DNA of 64,000 nucleotides from Sabulicella rubraurantiaca (GCF_017355885.1 NZ_JAFEUU010000003.1:186001-250000); one strand, 5' to 3'; shown: positions 32,392 to 41,393, numbered from the stretch's first letter. Numbers and translations are program-made. The notes: a model not told the origin generated them from the sequence alone.

Positions 32392-33908
32392 AGCAACTGG
32401 TGCAGCGTCCCGCCGCCCTGGCCACCGTGCTGGGCGCGCTCTCCGCCCTCGCCCTGCCGCCAGTTCATCTCCTGCCGGTTCTGCTGCTGACCGTGCCGGG
32501 TTTCGTGCGGCTGGTGGGCCGGGCGCCTACTTGGCGGCGCGCCGCGCTGCTCGGCTTCCTGTTCGGCTTCGGGCACCACGTGGCCGGCCTGTACTGGGTC
32601 ACGCATTCCCTGTTCACGGATTTCGGGCGCTGGTTCTGGCTGGTGCCGATCGCAGCCCCGGGTCTGGCCCTGCCGCTGGCGTTGTTCTCCATCCTGCCGG
32701 CGCTGGTGGCGTGGCGGGCCGCGCCAGGATGGCCGCGCGTCCTGGGCTTCGCCGGCGCCTGGGTGCTGGCCGAGGGGCTGCGCGGCCTCCTGTTCACCGG
32801 CTTTCCCTGGAACCTGATCGGGACGGGCTGGGCCTTCCACCCGCTGCCGCTCCAGCCCGCCGCCATCATCGGCACGCATGGCCTGTCCCTGGTGACGATC
32901 CTGCTGGCAGGGCTGCCGCTGCTGGGCCTGCGGCGCGCGGTGCCGCTGGCGCTGCTGATCCTGCTGCCCTGGATGGGGTTCGGCGCTTGGCGCCTCGGCC
33001 AGCCCGAGCCGCCCGCGCCCGGCATTCGCCTTGTCCTCGTCCAGGGCAACGTGGCGCAGGAGGTGAAATGGGACGAGGCGCAGCGCCTGCCCATCTTCCG
33101 CCGCTACCTCGACCTGACGCGCGAGGGCACGGCCCGTGCCGCCGCGTCGGGGGAACGCGTGGTGGCGATCTGGCCCGAGACCGCCAGCCCCTTCCTGCTG
33201 GCGCAGGATCCGGAGGCGATCCGCTTGGCAGCACTGTCGCTCGCGCCCGGCGCGACGCTGCTGGCCGGGACGGTGCGCGCCGAATGGGGCGAGGACCGGC
33301 GCCTGTCAGGGCTTTGGAACTCCCTGGTCGCGCTCTCCGCGGAAGGCGAGACGCTGGCGGTGTTTGACAAATTCCACCTCGTTCCGTTCGGGGAATACAT
33401 GCCGCTGGGGGGGCTCATCCCCATCCGGGTGGTGACGGGGGGAATCGATTTCTCCGCCGGGCCGGGACCGGTGACGCTCTCCGTAGCGGGGCTGCCCGGC
33501 TTCTCGCCGCTGATTTGCTACGAGGTGATCTTTCCCGGTGCGGTGACGGGGACGGAGCGGCCTGCCTGGCTGGTGAACATCACCAACGATGCATGGTTCG
33601 GTGTCTCGGCCGGGCCGTTCCAGCATTTCGCGGCGGCGCGGATGCGGGCGGTGGAGGAGGGACTGCCCCTGGCGCGGGCCGCGCAGACCGGGATCAGCGC
33701 GGTTGTGGACGCGCGAGGTGATATCGTTTCGCACTTAGAGCTTAACGCAACCGGAAGCCTTGAAGTCAGTTTACCAGGAAGACTTCCGCCTACCGTTTTT
33801 GGACGGGCAGGATCTATGCTGCCGCTTACACTGGCGCTCCTGCTTGTGATTTTGAGTTTCCTGCGAAATAGATTAGAAACCGACAACCATGACGTGCATT
33901 ATGGTTGA
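32388..33908 (+). CDS. lnt: Apolipoprotein N-acyltransferase Lnt
   Basis: This 506-residue inner-membrane enzyme completes lipoprotein maturation. Several N-terminal membrane helices precede the nitrilase domain, whose catalytic triad is E264 (IWPETASPF), K328 (FDKFHLVPFGEY) and C377 (ICYEVIFP). A final membrane helix (MLPLTLALLLVILSFL) closes the protein. The start is a GTG overlapping the murU stop. From about 33720 the DNA becomes clearly richer in A and T with different codon choice up to and past the stop, though the encoded C-terminus still looks like Lnt. In many alphaproteobacteria addB follows murU instead. Confidence 0.94.
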   Translation: MKQLVQRPAALATVLGALSALALPPVHLLPVLLLTVPGFVRLVGRAPTWRRAALLGFLFGFGHHVAGLYWVTHSLFTDFGRWFWLVPIAAPGLALPLALFSILPALVAWRAAPGWPRVLGFAGAWVLAEGLRGLLFTGFPWNLIGTGWAFHPLPLQPAAIIGTHGLSLVTILLAGLPLLGLRRAVPLALLILLPWMGFGAWRLGQPEPPAPGIRLVLVQGNVAQEVKWDEAQRLPIFRRYLDLTREGTARAAASGERVVAIWPETASPFLLAQDPEAIRLAALSLAPGATLLAGTVRAEWGEDRRLSGLWNSLVALSAEGETLAVFDKFHLVPFGEYMPLGGLIPIRVVTGGIDFSAGPGPVTLSVAGLPGFSPLICYEVIFPGAVTGTERPAWLVNITNDAWFGVSAGPFQHFAAARMRAVEEGLPLARAAQTGISAVVDARGDIVSHLELNATGSLEVSLPGRLPPTVFGRAGSMLPLTLALLLVILSFLRNRLETDNHDVHYG

Positions 33909-33956
33909 TCGCAACACCGGAGAGTATGGTTTAAATCTTGAGACACGTTTAGATTA

Positions 33957-33984
33957 TTGACCACACCCCAACAATCCCTTAATG
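33957..33984 (+). promoter_or_regulatory. Candidate promoter of the XRE regulator gene
   Basis: TTGACC (33957-33962) and TTAATG (33979-33984) are separated by 16 bp in an AT-rich stretch of the 176-bp gap after lnt. An imperfect inverted repeat AACAATCC...GGTTGTT (33970-33990) overlaps the -10 box and could be an operator. This was found by eye. Confidence 0.35.
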
Positions 33985-34084
33985 GTTGTTTCGGCAGCCC
34001 CCCCGGTCCTGTCCGCCAGGTTCCCCCCGGTCCCAGGCATCACAGTCGGCTCGACTCGGGTGAAGGTCGAAGGAAGACGGACAG

Positions 34085-34585
34085 ATGAGGCATGCAATGG
34101 CGACTGAGGAAAACCTGGAGCGTGCTGCGGAGCGAGAGCATCGTCCCAGCCCCATCGACGTGCATGTCGGCTCCCGCGTCCGGCTGCGACGCACTCTCCT
34201 CGGCATGAGCCAGGAGAAGCTGGGCGAGGCGCTGGGCCTCACCTTTCAGCAGGTGCAGAAATACGAGCGCGGCGTGAACCGCATCGGCGCCTCGCGGCTC
34301 TACGACCTGTCGCGCGTGCTGGACGTGCCGATCTCCTTCTTCTTCGACGACATGCCGATGGGCGGCGGCAGCGTTTCCTTCGCGCAGCGCAACCATGGCG
34401 TGGCCGAGCCGGGGCAGGATCCCTTCGGTGCCCCCGCGAATGCGGCGGCCGCGGCGGGCATTCCGCCCGACCTGCTGCAGCAGCGCGAGACGCTGGAGCT
34501 GGTGCGCGCCTATAACCGCATCCAGGATCCCGCGATCCGTAAGCGCGTCTTCGATCTCATCAAGGCGATGACGCCGCCCGACTGA
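34085..34585 (+). CDS. XRE-family helix-turn-helix transcriptional regulator
   Basis: This is a 166-residue regulator of the type found next to lnt in many alphaproteobacteria. The XRE helix-turn-helix spans about residues 27-85: HVGSRVRLRRTLLGMSQEKL, then the recognition segment TFQQVQKYERGVNRIGASRL, and the LDVPISFFFDDM hinge typical of this subgroup. The C-terminal helix LVRAYNRIQDPAIRKRVFDL probably mediates dimerisation. An AGGAAGA ribosome-binding site precedes the ATG. In the usual synteny metK and trmB follow; here a metallo-hydrolase remnant follows instead. Confidence 0.92.
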   Translation: MRHAMATEENLERAAEREHRPSPIDVHVGSRVRLRRTLLGMSQEKLGEALGLTFQQVQKYERGVNRIGASRLYDLSRVLDVPISFFFDDMPMGGGSVSFAQRNHGVAEPGQDPFGAPANAAAAAGIPPDLLQQRETLELVRAYNRIQDPAIRKRVFDLIKAMTPPD

Positions 34586-34620
34586 GACGCCGGGCGCGGA
34601 GCGGCCCCGCGCCCTTTCGG

Positions 34621-34937
34621 TCAGATCGCCGTGCCGAAATGCAGCGGGCGCGGCACATAGAGGAAGCCCTCGCCGTCACGGATCACCCGGCCGAAGCCCG
34701 GCCAGGGCACGTGCGCCGCGCCCATCGGCATGGCTTCCTCGGCCAGCATGGTCAGCGTCTTCACGCGGCTCTCCACGCCTTCCGCCGGGTCCACGTCCAC
34801 GCCGAATCGGCATGCTTCTTGGGCGTCTGTCGGGGAAGAAGTTGCAGCTGCCTTCGTTTCGCGCCCTGCGTCGCGCCGTCCAGCAGCGCCATCACCTCGA
34901 AGTCCCCGAACTTCACGCGCTGGAACTGCGGCGGCAT
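34621..34937 (-). pseudogene. Remnant of an MBL-fold metallo-hydrolase gene (central part deleted, frameshifted)
   Basis: The minus strand encodes a plausible N-terminus, MPPQFQRVKFGDFEVMALLDGA (from 34937; two adjacent blocks), like MBL-fold hydrolases. About 100 nt later, in another frame, it encodes a C-terminus, VESRVKTLTMLAEEAMPMGA then HVPWPGFGRVIRDGEGFLYVP, ending at 34621. The whole central domain with the HxHxDH metal site is missing and the two pieces are out of frame, so the gene is dead. The 137 bp between it and the MDR gene holds nothing recognisable. A misassembly could produce the same picture but is less likely. Confidence 0.65.
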
Positions 34938-35074
34938 GTCGTCCTGCGGCGTTCGACGGGAGGGCTCATGGATGGTCTCCCGTGGGGCTGCTCCGTCCTG
35001 TGTTTGGGGAGGGTGCGCGGGGTTGTCACCCTGCTTCGCCACGCTAGACCCTTTGGGACGCTTGGGAGAACGCC

Positions 35075-36091
35075 ATGAAGGTCGTAGCCTACACGCAATG
35101 CCGCCCCTCCTCCGACCCGGAGGCGCTGCTCGACCTCGACCTACCCGAACCGCCTGCCCCAAAGGGACGCGACCTGCTGGTGGAGGTGCGCGCCGTGTCG
35201 GTGAACCCGCTGGACACCAAGCAGCGCGGCCGTGCCGACCCCAAGGGCGAGCCGAAGATCCTCGGCTTCGACGCAGCCGGGGTGGTGCGCGCCGTGGGCC
35301 CGGAGGCGCGTCTCTTCGGCGTGGGGAACGAGGTGTTCTATGCCGGCGCAGTGAACCGATCGGGATCGAACGCCCAGTTTCAGTTGGTGGATGAGCGCAT
35401 CGTCGGCCCGCGCCCGGCGAAGCTGGATTTCGCCGAATCCGCCGCCCTGCCGCTCACCTCCATCACGGCCTGGGAGGCGCTGTTCGACCGGCTCCGCATC
35501 CCGCACGGCGCTTCGGGCGCGGCGCTGCTGGTGGTGGGGGGCGCGGGCGGCGTCGGCTCCATGGCGATTCAGCTGGCGCGGGCGCTGACCGGGCTGACCG
35601 TCATCGCCACCGCCTCCCGGCCCGAGACGCGCGAATGGTGTGAGCGACTCGGCGCGCATCACGTGCTGGACCATGCGGGCGACCTCGCGGCGCAGGTGAA
35701 GGCGCTGGGCGTTGCCGTGCCGTGGATCTTCTGCACCACCCAGACGGAGCGCCATTGGCGCGCGATCTGCGACATCATCGCGCCGCAGGGCCTAGTCTGC
35801 GCCATCGACGAGCCGATGACGCTGGAGGTCGGGCGGCTGAAGCCCAAGGCCGCCGGGCTGGTGTGGGAGGCGATGTTCGCCCGCATCCTCTTCAGCACCG
35901 CCGACATCGAGGCGCAGCACGCGCTGCTGAAGGAAGTATCGCTCCTCGCCGATGCGGGAACGATCCGTTCCACCCTCACACGCCGCCTCGGCCCCATCTC
36001 CGCAGCCGCGCTGCTGGAAGGGCACCGACTGGTGGAGGAGGGGCGGATGATCGGCAAGGCGGTGGCGGAGGGCTGGAACGACCCCAACTGA
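35075..36091 (+). CDS. Zinc-type alcohol dehydrogenase-like MDR oxidoreductase
   Basis: This is a 338-residue medium-chain dehydrogenase/reductase. It shows the N-terminal GroES-like domain (VSVNPLDTKQR, GFDAAGVVRAVGP) and the nucleotide-binding LLVVGGAGGVGSMAIQLA motif. The zinc-binding cysteines of true alcohol dehydrogenases are missing, so it belongs to the quinone oxidoreductase-like group (ZADH/QorB type). GGGAG lies 6 nt before the ATG. The DUF4149 gene begins 5 nt after its stop, so they are probably co-transcribed. The substrate is unknown. Confidence 0.9.
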   Translation: MKVVAYTQCRPSSDPEALLDLDLPEPPAPKGRDLLVEVRAVSVNPLDTKQRGRADPKGEPKILGFDAAGVVRAVGPEARLFGVGNEVFYAGAVNRSGSNAQFQLVDERIVGPRPAKLDFAESAALPLTSITAWEALFDRLRIPHGASGAALLVVGGAGGVGSMAIQLARALTGLTVIATASRPETREWCERLGAHHVLDHAGDLAAQVKALGVAVPWIFCTTQTERHWRAICDIIAPQGLVCAIDEPMTLEVGRLKPKAAGLVWEAMFARILFSTADIEAQHALLKEVSLLADAGTIRSTLTRRLGPISAAALLEGHRLVEEGRMIGKAVAEGWNDPN

Positions 36092-36096
36092 GCGGA

Positions 36097-36522
36097 ATGG
36101 AATCCGTCCTGTCGCTCATCGCGATCTTCGCGCTCGCCCTGCTGCTGGGCGGCATGGTGTTCTTTGCCGCCGTGGTGGCGCCGCTGGTCTTCACGCGGCT
36201 GCCGCCCGTGGCCGCGGGGCCGTTCATCCGGCAGGTCTTCCCCGTCTATTACCTGTGGGTGCTGGCGCTCTCCGCCGCCGCCGCGGTGGCGCTGTTCCCG
36301 CTGAGCAAGGAGGCAGCGGGGATCATGGCCGCCACCGCCGGCCTCGCTTGGTTCCTGCGCCAGGTGCTGATGCCGCGCATCAACCATTTCTCCGACGCAG
36401 CCCAGGCGGGCGATGCGGCGGCGCGCCCGGTCTTCGCGCGGCTGCACCGGCTGAGCGTCGTTGCGAACCTGTTGCAGATGATCGCGGCCGGCGCGGTGCT
36501 GGCGATGTTCGCGCTGCGTTGA
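36097..36522 (+). CDS. DUF4149 domain-containing membrane protein
   Basis: This 141-residue integral membrane protein has four hydrophobic segments (about 5-30, 50-68, 72-90 and 115-138). The pattern GGMVFFAAVVAPLVFTRLP and the loop PRINHFSDAAQAGD with a following LHRLSVVANLLQM match the DUF4149 family. The function of the family is not established. It follows the MDR oxidoreductase gene by 5 nt. Confidence 0.85.
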   Translation: MESVLSLIAIFALALLLGGMVFFAAVVAPLVFTRLPPVAAGPFIRQVFPVYYLWVLALSAAAAVALFPLSKEAAGIMAATAGLAWFLRQVLMPRINHFSDAAQAGDAAARPVFARLHRLSVVANLLQMIAAGAVLAMFALR

Positions 36523-36613
36523 ACCCGCGTTGCCGCTTCCTGCGGCATGGACTTAACTCCCTGACGAGGCGTGGCGCCTCGGGTCGCGCCTCCACCACGG
36601 AGGAAACACGACC

Positions 36614-37588
36614 ATGCATCGCCGCAGCCTCGCCGCCGCGCTCGCCCTCGCGCCGCTTGCCGTTCCCGCCTTCGCGCAGGGCACGGCGTCCTGGCGGCCC
36701 GAACGACCCATCCGCTTCATCGTCGGCTTCGCGGCGGGCGGCAGCACCGACATCACCGGGCGCCTCGTTGCCGAGGCGATCTCCCCTGCGCTCGGCCAGC
36801 CCGTGGTGGTGGAGAACCGCATCGGCGGGGCGGGCAATATCGGCTCGGAAGCCGTGGCGCGGGCGGCACCGGATGGCCACACCTTCGTCGTCGCCTCGGT
36901 CGGCACGCACGCGACCAACCAGTTCCTGTATCCGAACATGGGGTTTCACGTGGTGAACGACTTCACGCCCGTGGCGCTGGTCCTCACCAGCGCCGCGGTG
37001 CTGGTCGTGCATCCTTCCGTGCGGGCGCGCAGCGTCGCGGAACTCGTGGCCCTGGCGCGGGAGAATCCGGGCGGGCTCAACCTCGGCACCAGCGGGTCGG
37101 GCGGGACGCAGCATTTCGCCGGCGCGCTGTTCGAGGAGAAAGCGGGGGTGCGCTTCACCCACGTGCCGTATCGCGGCGGCGCGCCGGCCATGGCCGACCT
37201 CCTGGCCGGGCGGGTGCAGGTGATCTTCTCGCCGCTCGCGGAGGCGATGGGTGCGATCCGCGCCGGTCAGATCATCCCGCTCGGCGTCACGCGCAACGGC
37301 CGCATGCCGGCGCTGCCGGATGTGCCGCCCATCTCCGACACCGTGCCCGGCTACGAGTTCAATTCCTGGATCGGCATCTTCGGCCCGCCGCGCCTGCCGC
37401 AACCCATCGTGCGCCGCATGTCCGAGGTGATCGCCGAGGCGGTGCGGAGCCCGGCGACGCGGCAGCGCATGGAGGATCTTGGCTACCTGCCGGAAGGCGG
37501 ATCGGCCGAGGACCTCGCGCGCATCCAGCAACGCGACTTCGCGCTGATGGAGCATCTGGTGCGCGTGACCGGCGCCGCGCAGCAGTAA
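36614..37588 (+). CDS. Bug/TctC-family tripartite tricarboxylate transporter substrate-binding protein
   Basis: This is a 324-residue exported binding protein. The signal peptide is RRSLAAALALAPLAVPAFAQG with cleavage after AFA. Family motifs are RPIRFIVGFAAGGSTDI, VVVENRIGGAGNIGSEAVARAAPDG and HVPYRGGAPAMADLLAGRVQ. GGAGG precedes the ATG. It is a third orphan Bug protein in the window, with no tctA/tctB or degradative genes beside it. Its ligand is unknown. Confidence 0.93.
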   Translation: MHRRSLAAALALAPLAVPAFAQGTASWRPERPIRFIVGFAAGGSTDITGRLVAEAISPALGQPVVVENRIGGAGNIGSEAVARAAPDGHTFVVASVGTHATNQFLYPNMGFHVVNDFTPVALVLTSAAVLVVHPSVRARSVAELVALARENPGGLNLGTSGSGGTQHFAGALFEEKAGVRFTHVPYRGGAPAMADLLAGRVQVIFSPLAEAMGAIRAGQIIPLGVTRNGRMPALPDVPPISDTVPGYEFNSWIGIFGPPRLPQPIVRRMSEVIAEAVRSPATRQRMEDLGYLPEGGSAEDLARIQQRDFALMEHLVRVTGAAQQ

Positions 37589-37607
37589 AAATGGGAGCAC
37601 GTGCCGG

Positions 37608-38921
37608 TCAGTGGACCGGCAGCGCCTCCAGCCCGGCCACCGGGATGCCGCGCGGTCCGGGGCGGCGCCTCGCCAGCAGGCGTCGCGCCTCCTCGTGCCT
37701 CCCGCAGGCAAGAAAGGCCTTCAGCAGCGTGAACTCGACGAGGTCGATCTGCGCGCGGCTGCCGCCCATCCGCTCCCGCTCCGCGAACACGCTCTCGATG
37801 CCGGCGATCGCTGCGTCGTAGTCCCGCTTCTCGAAGGCGATGAAGGCGCGGGCCAGGGCGGCGACGACCTGCCCCGCCGGGTAGCGTCCGGCGCTGACCA
37901 TCTCGTCCATTTCCGCGAGGCGCGCCTCGGTTTCCGCGGGGTCGCCGGCCACGGCGTCGACCAGGGCGATGTGCCAATCCGCATAGGGCAGGCCCGGGTG
38001 CGGAAAGAGGCGGCGCACGAAGCCGTGCAGCGCCTCCCAGCGCGCATGGTCGCGCGGATGCCCCGCAAGCTCGGCGCGCCACAGGAATGAGGGCGCGTCG
38101 AAGATCTTGATCAATGCCGGACCTGGATGGTCCTCGCCCGCGAAGCCCTGATCGAAGAGCTGCAGCCCCTCGTTGAACTCGCCCTCGTGCAGCCGCACGA
38201 GCGCTAGGTGCCAGCTCAGATGGCCGTGGAGGGCGCCGTTGCGCGGATAATCGGCGAGCCAGGAGCGGAGGAAGGACGTGGCGGCCTCGGCCTCGCCATT
38301 CTCGTAGTGGAAATGCGCCAGCGTGTGCGCCGCATAGGCGTTGCGCGGGCATTGCGCGATGGAGGCTTCGATGCGCGGCCGCGCGGCATCCTGGTGGCCA
38401 AGCTCGGAAAGGGCGAAGGCGTAGTGGCTGTTGAACCACCAGTCGTCGCCATAGTGCGGTTCCAGCATCGCCAGGAAATCCAGCTGGTCCTGCTCCCGCG
38501 TCGCGCTGCCGGAGATGCCGATCAGGCCGGTCTGGTTGGCCGCGAGGCTGACCGCGACCGCATCGCGCGGCCAGTCCACCGCGTGGCGCCGCAGCGCCTC
38601 CAGCGAGAAGGCGGGCTTGCCGCCCAGCAGCCGGTCGATCACCTCCACGTGGCTCCTATCCCGGTCCGATGCCTTCCTGCCCAGGACGCCGCGTGCCGCC
38701 GCGATGGCGTCGCGGGCCTCGGCGATGTTGCCCGCCAGTTGCAGCGCCCGCGCGCGGCCGGCATGGGCCAGCGCGAAGTCCGGATCGGCGAGGGACGCGC
38801 GTTCGAAGGCCTCGGCCGCGCCGGGATACATCCGCAGCAGGATGTCGCATCCCTCGACATAGGCATCGCGCGCCTCTGGCGATGTCGTGGAGAGGGGAAG
38901 GCCGTATCGGTCGGTGAGCAT
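37608..38921 (-). CDS. Tetratricopeptide repeat protein, TTC38-like
   Basis: This 437-residue soluble protein is made of helical repeats. The N-terminus MLTDRYGLPLSTTSPEARDAY and the segment SLADPDFALAHAGRARALQL match the TTC38-like family found in bacteria and animals. Further repeat-like pairs are visible (CPRNAYAAHTLAHFHYENGE and HGHLSWHLALVRLHEGEF). The start at 38921 gives normal family length; the longer ORF adds unconserved sequence. Family function is unknown, probably a protein-interaction scaffold. It converges on the Bug gene with a 19-nt gap. Confidence 0.85.
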   Translation of the reverse strand: MLTDRYGLPLSTTSPEARDAYVEGCDILLRMYPGAAEAFERASLADPDFALAHAGRARALQLAGNIAEARDAIAAARGVLGRKASDRDRSHVEVIDRLLGGKPAFSLEALRRHAVDWPRDAVAVSLAANQTGLIGISGSATREQDQLDFLAMLEPHYGDDWWFNSHYAFALSELGHQDAARPRIEASIAQCPRNAYAAHTLAHFHYENGEAEAATSFLRSWLADYPRNGALHGHLSWHLALVRLHEGEFNEGLQLFDQGFAGEDHPGPALIKIFDAPSFLWRAELAGHPRDHARWEALHGFVRRLFPHPGLPYADWHIALVDAVAGDPAETEARLAEMDEMVSAGRYPAGQVVAALARAFIAFEKRDYDAAIAGIESVFAERERMGGSRAQIDLVEFTLLKAFLACGRHEEARRLLARRRPGPRGIPVAGLEALPVH

Positions 38922-39033
38922 GGGCCGTGTCCCACAGGGAGGGGAAACTCTCGCCCGGCGGTGGAAGTCTAGGTGAGGGAGGCGGGCGGCGGCAACGAAA
39001 GATGCGGCCCCGCCCGGCTTCGGTTTCGCAGCC

Positions 39034-40254
39034 TCAGTAGGCGCGCACCTCCTCCTTCGCGCGTGCAGCTCCGGCGCCGCGCGCCTCCGCCGCCGCTTCG
39101 CGCAGGGCGGCGACGTATTCCTCTGCCACCTCGGCATGGAGCGGGTTCAGGTGCAGGTGGATGCCCTCCGGCTCCACCTGCCGCGACACCAGCCAGCCGC
39201 GCCGCTCCAGCCCTTCCGCCACGGCGGCAATGGGTAGAGCCGGGTCGGTGGAGCGATACACCAGGATGGCGTGCTGGCCCGGCAGGGCCTCCAGGCCGGG
39301 GATGGCTTCCACCGCTGCCACGATGATCGCGCGGGCGCGCATCACCCGCTCCGCGCAGTCGCGGTAGCCCGCGCGGCCGAGGAAGCGCATCACTGCCCAG
39401 GCGGCGGCCACCGCACCGCCCGGTCGCGTGCCCTGCGCGGTGTAGGCGGCGTAGAGGCCGCGCGCCCAGGCGCGGCTCTCGAAGCGGTGGAAGCGGCGCA
39501 GCGCCTCGTCGCGCACCAGCAGCAGCGAGGCGCCCTTGGGGGCCATGCCATGCTTGTGGATGTCGGCGCTGATGCTGGAAACGCCCGGCACGGCGAAGTC
39601 CCATTCGGGCAGGCCGGACAGGAATGGGTTGATGAAGCCGCCGACGCAGGCATCCACGTGCAGCCACGCCCCGCGCCGCTGCGCCAGCGCGCCGAGTTCG
39701 CGGATCGGGTCCACCGTGCCGAAGGGATAGCAGGGCGCGGAGCCGACGATCGCGACGGTCCCCTCATCGCAGGCGGCCTCCATCGCCGCCACGTCGCCGC
39801 GCCGGTCCGCGCCCACGGGCACGCGCCGCGCCTCGAGGCCGAGATACCAGCAGGCGCGGTCGAAGGTGAGGTGCGCCGTGTCCGGCATCACGACATTTCC
39901 GCCCGTCTTGCCGCCCGATTTCTCGCGCGCCGCCAGCATCGCCAGGAAGATGCTCTCGCTGCCGCCGGAGGTCATGGTGCCGCCCGCGCCCTCCGGTGCG
40001 TGCACGAGGTCCAGCGCCATCGAGACCACCTCGCCCTCCAGCTTCGCCAGCGAGGGGAAGGCGCGGCCCGCGCCCAGGTGGTTCTCCGTCCAGAACAGCC
40101 GGTACGCGTCCTGGCCGACGCGCTCCAACTCCTCGTCCAGGTAGTAGAAGAACACGGCCATGCGGCCCTTGCGCCAGGAATGGTCACGCGCCTTGGCGTC
40201 GTGCAGCGCCTGCTCCAGGGCGGGCCACGCCTCGCCCTTTTCCGGCAGCTTCAT
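39034..40254 (-). CDS. Pyridoxal phosphate-dependent group II decarboxylase / sphingosine-phosphate lyase-like protein
   Basis: This is a 406-residue fold-type I PLP enzyme. Signatures are TSGGSESIFLAMLAAR, the cofactor-binding HVDACVGGF, and SADIHKHGMAPKGASLLL with K234 as the probable Schiff-base lysine. Group II includes glutamate and tyrosine decarboxylases and the sphingosine-1-phosphate lyases; the HVDACVGGFI and DIHKHG patterns fit the lyase-like branch best. A sphingoid-lyase role is worth noting because the window also encodes an alpha-oxoamine synthase, but the two genes are 11 kb apart and no link is shown. It diverges from gnd. Confidence 0.85.
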   Translation of the reverse strand: MKLPEKGEAWPALEQALHDAKARDHSWRKGRMAVFFYYLDEELERVGQDAYRLFWTENHLGAGRAFPSLAKLEGEVVSMALDLVHAPEGAGGTMTSGGSESIFLAMLAAREKSGGKTGGNVVMPDTAHLTFDRACWYLGLEARRVPVGADRRGDVAAMEAACDEGTVAIVGSAPCYPFGTVDPIRELGALAQRRGAWLHVDACVGGFINPFLSGLPEWDFAVPGVSSISADIHKHGMAPKGASLLLVRDEALRRFHRFESRAWARGLYAAYTAQGTRPGGAVAAAWAVMRFLGRAGYRDCAERVMRARAIIVAAVEAIPGLEALPGQHAILVYRSTDPALPIAAVAEGLERRGWLVSRQVEPEGIHLHLNPLHAEVAEEYVAALREAAAEARGAGAARAKEEVRAY

Positions 40255-40317
40255 TGGACTTTCCTCCCCATCGCGTTTCCGTCATCACAGCATGAGGATG
40301 CGCGGGGAGGAAACTTC

Positions 40318-41280
40318 ATGACGCTCGGCATGGTCGGTCTGGGCCGGATGGGGGCCAATATCCTGCGCCGCGCGATGCGCGCGGGCATCGCGGGGGCGGG
40401 GTTCGACCGCGACGCATCTGCTGTCGCCGCGCTGGTGGCGGAAGGCGCGGCGGGGGCGGACAGCCTGGAGGGGCTGGTGGCGCTGCTGGACGCGCCGCGC
40501 ACCGTCTGGGTCATGCTGCCCGCCGGCGAGGTCACCGAAGCCGCGCTGCGCGAACTTCACGCGCTGCTTGCCCCCGGCGACACGATCATCGAGGGCGGCA
40601 ACTCCCTCTACAAGGACAGCATGCGCCGCGCTGCCGAAGCGCGGGCGAAGGGGCTGCATTACCTTGATGTCGGCACCTCGGGCGGGGTGTGGGGGCTGCA
40701 ACGCGGCTACTGCCTGATGATCGGCGGCGACGTGGAGGCGGTGCGGGCCCATGAGACGCTGTGGCGCGCCCTCTCCCCCGGTGAAGGCGCCGCGCCGCCC
40801 ACGGGCGGGCGCGAGGGGCGCGACAAGCGGCCGGAGGCGGGCTTCGTCCATTGCGGGCCGAGCGGCGCCGGCCACTACTGCAAGATGATCCACAACGGTA
40901 TCGAGTACGGGATGATGCAGGCCATGGCCGAGGGTCTCGACCTCCTGCGCCGCGGCCCCTTCCCGGAGCTGCCGCTGCCCGACGTGACGGAGGCGTGGCG
41001 GCGCGGTTCAGTCGTCTCTTCCTGGCTGCTGGACCTGACGGCGCAGGCCCTGGCGCTCGACCCCGACCTCAAGGAATACGGCGGCGTGGTGAGCGACAGC
41101 GGCGAGGGGCGCTGGACGGTGGATGCGGCGGTGGAGCACGCCGTGCCCGCGCCGGTGCTGGCCGCCGCGCTCTTCGCACGCTTCCGCTCGCGCGGGACGG
41201 AGAACTTCGCCGACAAGGCGCTTAGCGCCATGCGCAAGGGTTTCGGCGGGCATCTGGAGCCGAAGGCTCCAGATGTTTGA
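40318..41280 (+). CDS. gnd: 6-phosphogluconate dehydrogenase, decarboxylating, short type
   Basis: This is a 320-residue short-form 6-phosphogluconate dehydrogenase, which yields ribulose 5-phosphate. The N-terminal dinucleotide motif is GMVGLGRMGANI; the substrate motif is DVGTSGGVWGLQRGY, and the catalytic helix reads HYCKMIHNGIEYGMMQ. GGGGAGG lies 7 nt before the ATG. The gene ends in a hairpin that includes its last codons, and gluconokinase follows 168 bp later, so the two form a gluconate-use pair. Short-form enzymes are often NAD-linked; cofactor preference is not readable here. Confidence 0.93.
   Translation: MTLGMVGLGRMGANILRRAMRAGIAGAGFDRDASAVAALVAEGAAGADSLEGLVALLDAPRTVWVMLPAGEVTEAALRELHALLAPGDTIIEGGNSLYKDSMRRAAEARAKGLHYLDVGTSGGVWGLQRGYCLMIGGDVEAVRAHETLWRALSPGEGAAPPTGGREGRDKRPEAGFVHCGPSGAGHYCKMIHNGIEYGMMQAMAEGLDLLRRGPFPELPLPDVTEAWRRGSVVSSWLLDLTAQALALDPDLKEYGGVVSDSGEGRWTVDAAVEHAVPAPVLAAALFARFRSRGTENFADKALSAMRKGFGGHLEPKAPDV
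41251..41278 (+). terminator. Terminator hairpin within the last codons of gnd
   Basis: CATCTGGAGCC (41251-41261), loop GAA, then GGCTCCAGATG (41265-41275) form a perfect 11-bp stem followed by TTT; the TGA stop is at 41278-41280. The hairpin therefore lies in coding sequence, as at the end of hrpB. Confidence 0.6.
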
Positions 41281-41285
41281 TTTCT

Positions 41286-41393
41286 GCCCTCAGGCGCCGG
41301 GCGCCGGCTCCGCCGGCTTGGCTTCGCCGCGCTACTGGCGTGCTGGTTGCCCGGTTGGTCTGGCGGCGCCGGCCGCCGTGCGGCCGGATTCTC
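41286..41393 (+). repeat. Structured intergenic repeat, copy B
   Basis: This is the second copy of the element at 24123-24230. Stem 1 is GCCGGC-TCC-GCCGGC (41303-41317); compared with copy A the stem bases differ but still pair. Stem 2 is CCGGCCGC-CGT-GCGGCCGG (41369-41387), where copy A has one G-U pair. It begins 10 nt after the gnd hairpin and ends 55 nt before gluconokinase. It is non-coding. Confidence 0.75.
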
